A stretch of 64,000 nucleotides of DNA from contig JAKSZU010000012.1 in NCBI GenBank assembly GCA_026018925.1, positions 28,571,814 through 28,635,813 on the forward strand. The letters are read 5' to 3'. The notes under the pieces were generated by a model that saw only the letters and a program-made list of their open reading frames with translations, had not been told where the DNA came from and did no database searches. Below are positions 60,672 through 64,000 of this stretch, in pieces (positions within the stretch are counted from its first letter, which is position 1; the number at the start of each line of letters is the position of its first letter). Source of the DNA: Tupaia tana (taxonomy: Eukaryota > Chordata > Mammalia > Scandentia > Tupaiidae). The position numbers and the translations under genes are program-made.

Positions 60672-60922
60672 GGGGGCCAGCAGATGGTGTAATGGCTACA
60701 TCGCTGAACTCCAACATAGTCAACTGCAGTTGAAGTCCTGGACCAAATGGCTTCAAACTCATGCCTGATTCATGTGTGTGCATGCCCAAATCCCAAGAGG
60801 AGAATGGATTGCAACGTGGCCATCCCTTCCAGTGGGATGCTTTCTGTCTCTCTATTTCTCTGTCCCTCTCTCTGGTGAACACATATTGTATACAGCAAAT
60901 ATCTCTCAAAAAAAAAAAAAAA
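60672..60922 (+). mobile_element. tRNA-derived SINE
   Basis: GGGGGCCAGCAGATGGTGTAA head, AAGAGGAGAATGGATTGC body, A-run. Confidence 0.9.
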
Positions 60923-60947
60923 AGAAGAAAGAAATTTTTAAAAATAT

Positions 60948-61203
60948 AGGGGCTAGTAGGTGACATGGTGATTAAGGTGCTGGACTCCCACATGGCTGAT
61001 CGTGGTAAATCCCTGGTCATGATGGCTTGAAATTCACACCAGCACGTGTGCGCATGTGCCCAAAACCCCAAGAGAAAGATGGAGCTGAAAGGATTGCAGT
61101 ATGGCCATCCTCCCTGGGGGATAACTTCTCACTTTCTCTCTCTTTCTCTCTCATCAGTGAGTTAACATACCATATAGCGAAAAAAAAAAAAACTCTCAAA
61201 AAA
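60948..61203 (+). mobile_element. tRNA-derived SINE, directly after the previous one
   Basis: GGGGCTAGTAGGTGACATGG head, ATGGAGCTGAAAGGATTGC body, A-run; same orientation, separated by an A-rich tail. Confidence 0.88.
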
Positions 61204-61570
61204 AGTTAAGGTCTAAATATTACTATATAATATATCAATATGTGAAGATACACTTAAATAACAAAATATTGTTTAAGTAGTAATGATTATGTTTCACAGG
61301 TATGAGTATTAGAAATTACAGTGCTTTTTATTAAATAGTTTTTAAACTTTAATTTCCTTAAGGCTTAGTTTTCCTAGGTCATCAAAAGCCCAATCAAGAC
61401 AAACATGAGCACAGCAATCAGTCACTTAAAGGTAAAGGAAAACCTCTTGCGGTATGATGTTTTCTCTTTTATTAAGAGCACTACAACACTTCAAGGAAAT
61501 TTTGTTATTCTAATACAGGGGGACAATAACTTTTACTCAATATTTAGAAAACTTAAAAGTCATTCTCTTC
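61204..61570. other. Intergenic, nothing recognised
   Basis: AT-rich, no gene. Confidence 0.45.
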
Positions 61571-61812
61571 AGCAGCAGCCCTGTAGTATGGTGACTAACC
61601 ACCACACTTAGGGAGCCAGACCCCACATGGCCAACTGTAGATCAAATCCTGACCCCAGCAGCTTGATAAACACATTGGGTTCATGTGCATGCATGCTCAA
61701 AATCCTGATGAATGGAAGAAAAAGAATTGTGGCATGACCACACCTCACTGGAGGTGCTTTCTTGCTCTCTTTCTCTCTCTCATTTCTCTCTCTCTGGTAA
61801 GCACAAGCAAAT
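61571..61812 (+). mobile_element. tRNA-derived SINE, diverged
   Basis: CAGCAGCCCTGTAGTATGGTG head, AGCCAGACCCCACATGGCC, GAAAAAGAATTGTGGCATG body, CT-rich stretch. Related to the copy at 26749. Confidence 0.8.
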
Positions 61813-62049
61813 CTAGAAATTTAATAATAAAAATACTAATTGTCTTCAAATTTTAGCTGAATTTATCATGTATAAAATTTCTCTCATAAAATTAGCTTCA
61901 TAAATCTTACTAACTTCCTTCAAACCCCTTCTGACTTAAATCTTCTAAAACATATTTTAGTCAGGCTTTGGTAATGGCCCCTTCTTTCCTTTTTTCCATT
62001 CTGGAGTAAACCAGTCATACTTCAGAACAAAAATTTTACCACACAAAAT

Positions 62050-62316
62050 TCTTTTATTGTTTTTCTTTTGGAGAGGTTTTTGCTATAGGGCGAGTGTGTG
62101 CACCATAGAAACAGAGAGAGACAGGGAGACAGAAAGTGAGAAATTACCCCCTAGGGGGGACAGCCATGCCACAATCCCTTCTCCTCCATTCTCCTCTCAG
62201 GATCTTGTACACACATGCACACACGCCCGGCATGAGCTTAAGCCACTGGGTCCGGGACTCAAACCACACTGAAAATGGGAGTCCAACAAGGTAGCCATTA
62301 CGCCAACTGCTGATCC
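62050..62316 (-). mobile_element. tRNA-derived SINE
   Basis: GAGAGGTTTTTGCTATAGGGC to GCCAACTGCTGATCC. Duplication CACACAAAAT at 62040-62049 and 62317-62326. Confidence 0.92.
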
Positions 62317-62388
62317 CACACAAAATATTGTTCTATAGAAAATAATATTCTCTTTCCTTCTAACAGTCCTTACCACAAATACATTCTT

Positions 62389-62668
62389 TTTTTTTTTTTT
62401 TTTTGATTTTTGGTTTGTTTCATTTGTTTTGCTATAGGGCGTGTGCGCTCACCAGACAGACAGACAGAGACAGAGAGATAGAAAGCGAGAAATCACCCCC
62501 AGGGGGGATGGCCACGCTGCAATCCCTTCTCCTCCATTCTCCTCTCGGGATCTTGGGCATGCACGCACACGCGCCCGGCATGAGTTTAAGCCACCTGGTC
62601 CGGGATTCAAACCGCAGTCGACTACATGGGAGTCCAGCAACATAGCCATTACACTAACTGCTGGTCCC
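62389..62668 (-). mobile_element. tRNA-derived SINE, young
   Basis: T-run, GCTATAGGGCGTGTGCGCTC, GCGCCCGGCATGAGTTTAAG, GCTAACTGCTGGTCC. Exact 16-bp duplication CCACAAATACATTCTT at 62373-62388 and 62669-62684. Confidence 0.94.
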
Positions 62669-62684
62669 CCACAAATACATTCTT

Positions 62685-63483
62685 AACATCTGTAACTTTC
62701 TTTCCAACTCTCTTTTCTATTTACTCTTTGCTTTCTACTTTGTTTCTCTTTCCTTTACAATTTACTTTTGAAAACAACCATTAAAACCTCAGAATCAGGC
62801 ATTATTTTTCTCAGTAAAAGAGCATTCATTTTTATATGACTTTTCTCATCAAAAATGCATCTTTTTCTGTATATTTTGCATGAAAAATTATATAACGACT
62901 TGAATGTTTAACTCTTACTATTCTCAGGGAGCAAGCACTTTTTGGAATTGCTTCTATATACCAATAGCTTAAAAATATGTATGTTATAATTTTGGAAAAC
63001 ATATGTTTTCTTATGGAATAAGTTTTCACTGTGGACTAGAACAATTTTATTAAAAGACTCAGTATTTTTAGCTACCAGGGTCAATAACAAGAATGGCATC
63101 TGTTCAAGGTTTGGACAGTCTCTGGACAGATGTTTTGACAGAAAAAGGTCCTATGTCAGGTCACAGTGGTCTTTGTGCAAGTTATAGTTCTGGAAGAGTT
63201 CTCTAAATAATGGTTCTTACTATTAGTCAGGCTGGATACAATGAGAAAACACCTCCTCCATGGCCTTCCCACTCAGGTTAAGGCTGACATACATGATTCC
63301 ATTTTGATTCTTAAAAACTTTTACAATGAAGATAAAGAAATCCACCTAAAGAGCCTGAGGAGTCATCATGAACATGATGGGGACATAAGAAATGGGATTG
63401 AAAAAATATTTTCATAGGAGAAAGAATGGTTAATGTATCAAAATGTTGCTATTACATTGTATAAAGAATAAATTCTGACTATT
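62685..63483. other. Intergenic, nothing recognised
   Basis: No gene or confident repeat seen. Confidence 0.45.
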
Positions 63484-64000
63484 AATTCATGCGTAAAAAG
63501 ATTTCTCACAGCAAAAGAAACAATAATTAGAACAAGGAGACAATCCTCAGGGAGGGAGAATATATTTGCAAACTATGCCTCAGATAAGGGACTGATAACC
63601 TGAATATACAGGGAACTCAAGCACCTTATCTGAAAATAAACGATCAATACATTTAAAAGATGGGCAAGTGAGCTGAAGAGACATCTCTCTAAAGACATAC
63701 AAACAGTCAAAAAGCATATGAAAACATGCTCAACATCTCTTATAATAAGGGATATTAAAATTAAAACCATTATGAGATACCACTTAACCCCACTCAGAAT
63801 GGCTAAAATTAGAAATATAAAGAACATTAACTGCTGATGAGGCTGTGGTGAAAAGGGAACCCTCTTACATTGTTGGTGGGAGTGTAAATTAGTACAGCTA
63901 TTGTGGAGAATGATATGGGTATTCCTTAGAAACCTAAAAACAGAACTCCCATACAGCCTAGTAATTCCACTCGTGGGTATATATCTGCAGGGTAGGAAAA
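63484..64000 (+). mobile_element. L1 ORF2 3' region, sense, runs off the window
   Basis: TTCTCACAGCAAAAGAAACAA, AACTATGCCTCAGATAAGGG, GAGATACCACTTAACCCCACTC and CACTCGTGGGTATATATCTGC are L1 ORF2 C-terminal sequence. Stops are frequent. Confidence 0.85.

Overview
The window is nuclear DNA from a placental mammal. It holds four single-coding-exon class I olfactory receptor (OR) genes of one OR52B4-like family, two processed retrocopies of ordinary cellular genes (SFR1 and CAPZA2), LINE-1 sequence of several ages, ancient MIR and MER5A-like repeats, and about 40 copies of one tRNA-derived SINE. No Alu- or B1-like SINE is visible and I cannot name the SINE family, so the exact lineage stays open. 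The receptors match what I remember of human OR52B4 closely, so this is probably part of the class I OR cluster (human 11p15 equivalent). No CRISPR, operon, virus or bacterial feature is present.

Layout. 0-8.6 kb: gene-poor, with SINEs, L1 fragments, a 0.48 kb GA-rich tract and an old MER5A-like element. 8.6-9.6 kb: OR gene 1 on the plus strand. 10-16.5 kb: AT-rich spacer with antisense L1. 16.6-17.6 kb: OR gene 2, minus strand. 20-26 kb: L1 and SINE spacer. 28.1-29.1 kb: OR gene 3, minus strand. Genes 2 and 3, with about 2.5 kb of flank on each side, form an old segmental duplication that shares a mini-mariner insertion and an upstream splice donor. 31-39.8 kb: more SINEs, L1 and MIR. 39.9-40.1 kb: a 128-bp OR fragment. 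40.4-41.7 kb: an SFR1 retrocopy. 42.3-43.2 kb: OR gene 4, minus strand. 43.8-47 kb: no recognised gene.

47.09-59.99 kb is a nested insertion stack. One SINE is split by an L1. That L1 is interrupted by a CAPZA2 retrocopy (itself carrying a SINE), by two SINEs, and by a second, 5'-truncated L1. The second L1 holds an ORF1-only, HAL1-like element with further 3'-UTR-like copies. Most layers can be read from matching target-site duplications. 60-64 kb: SINEs and another L1 running off the window.

The receptors would act as odorant GPCRs in olfactory neurons. Genes 1, 2 and 4 have a complete 314-codon frame. Gene 3 lacks the usual ATG, but a candidate upstream exon joins to it in frame and carries one. 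The retrocopies are broken and look non-functional. Comparisons with human proteins and repeat families are from memory; no search was run.
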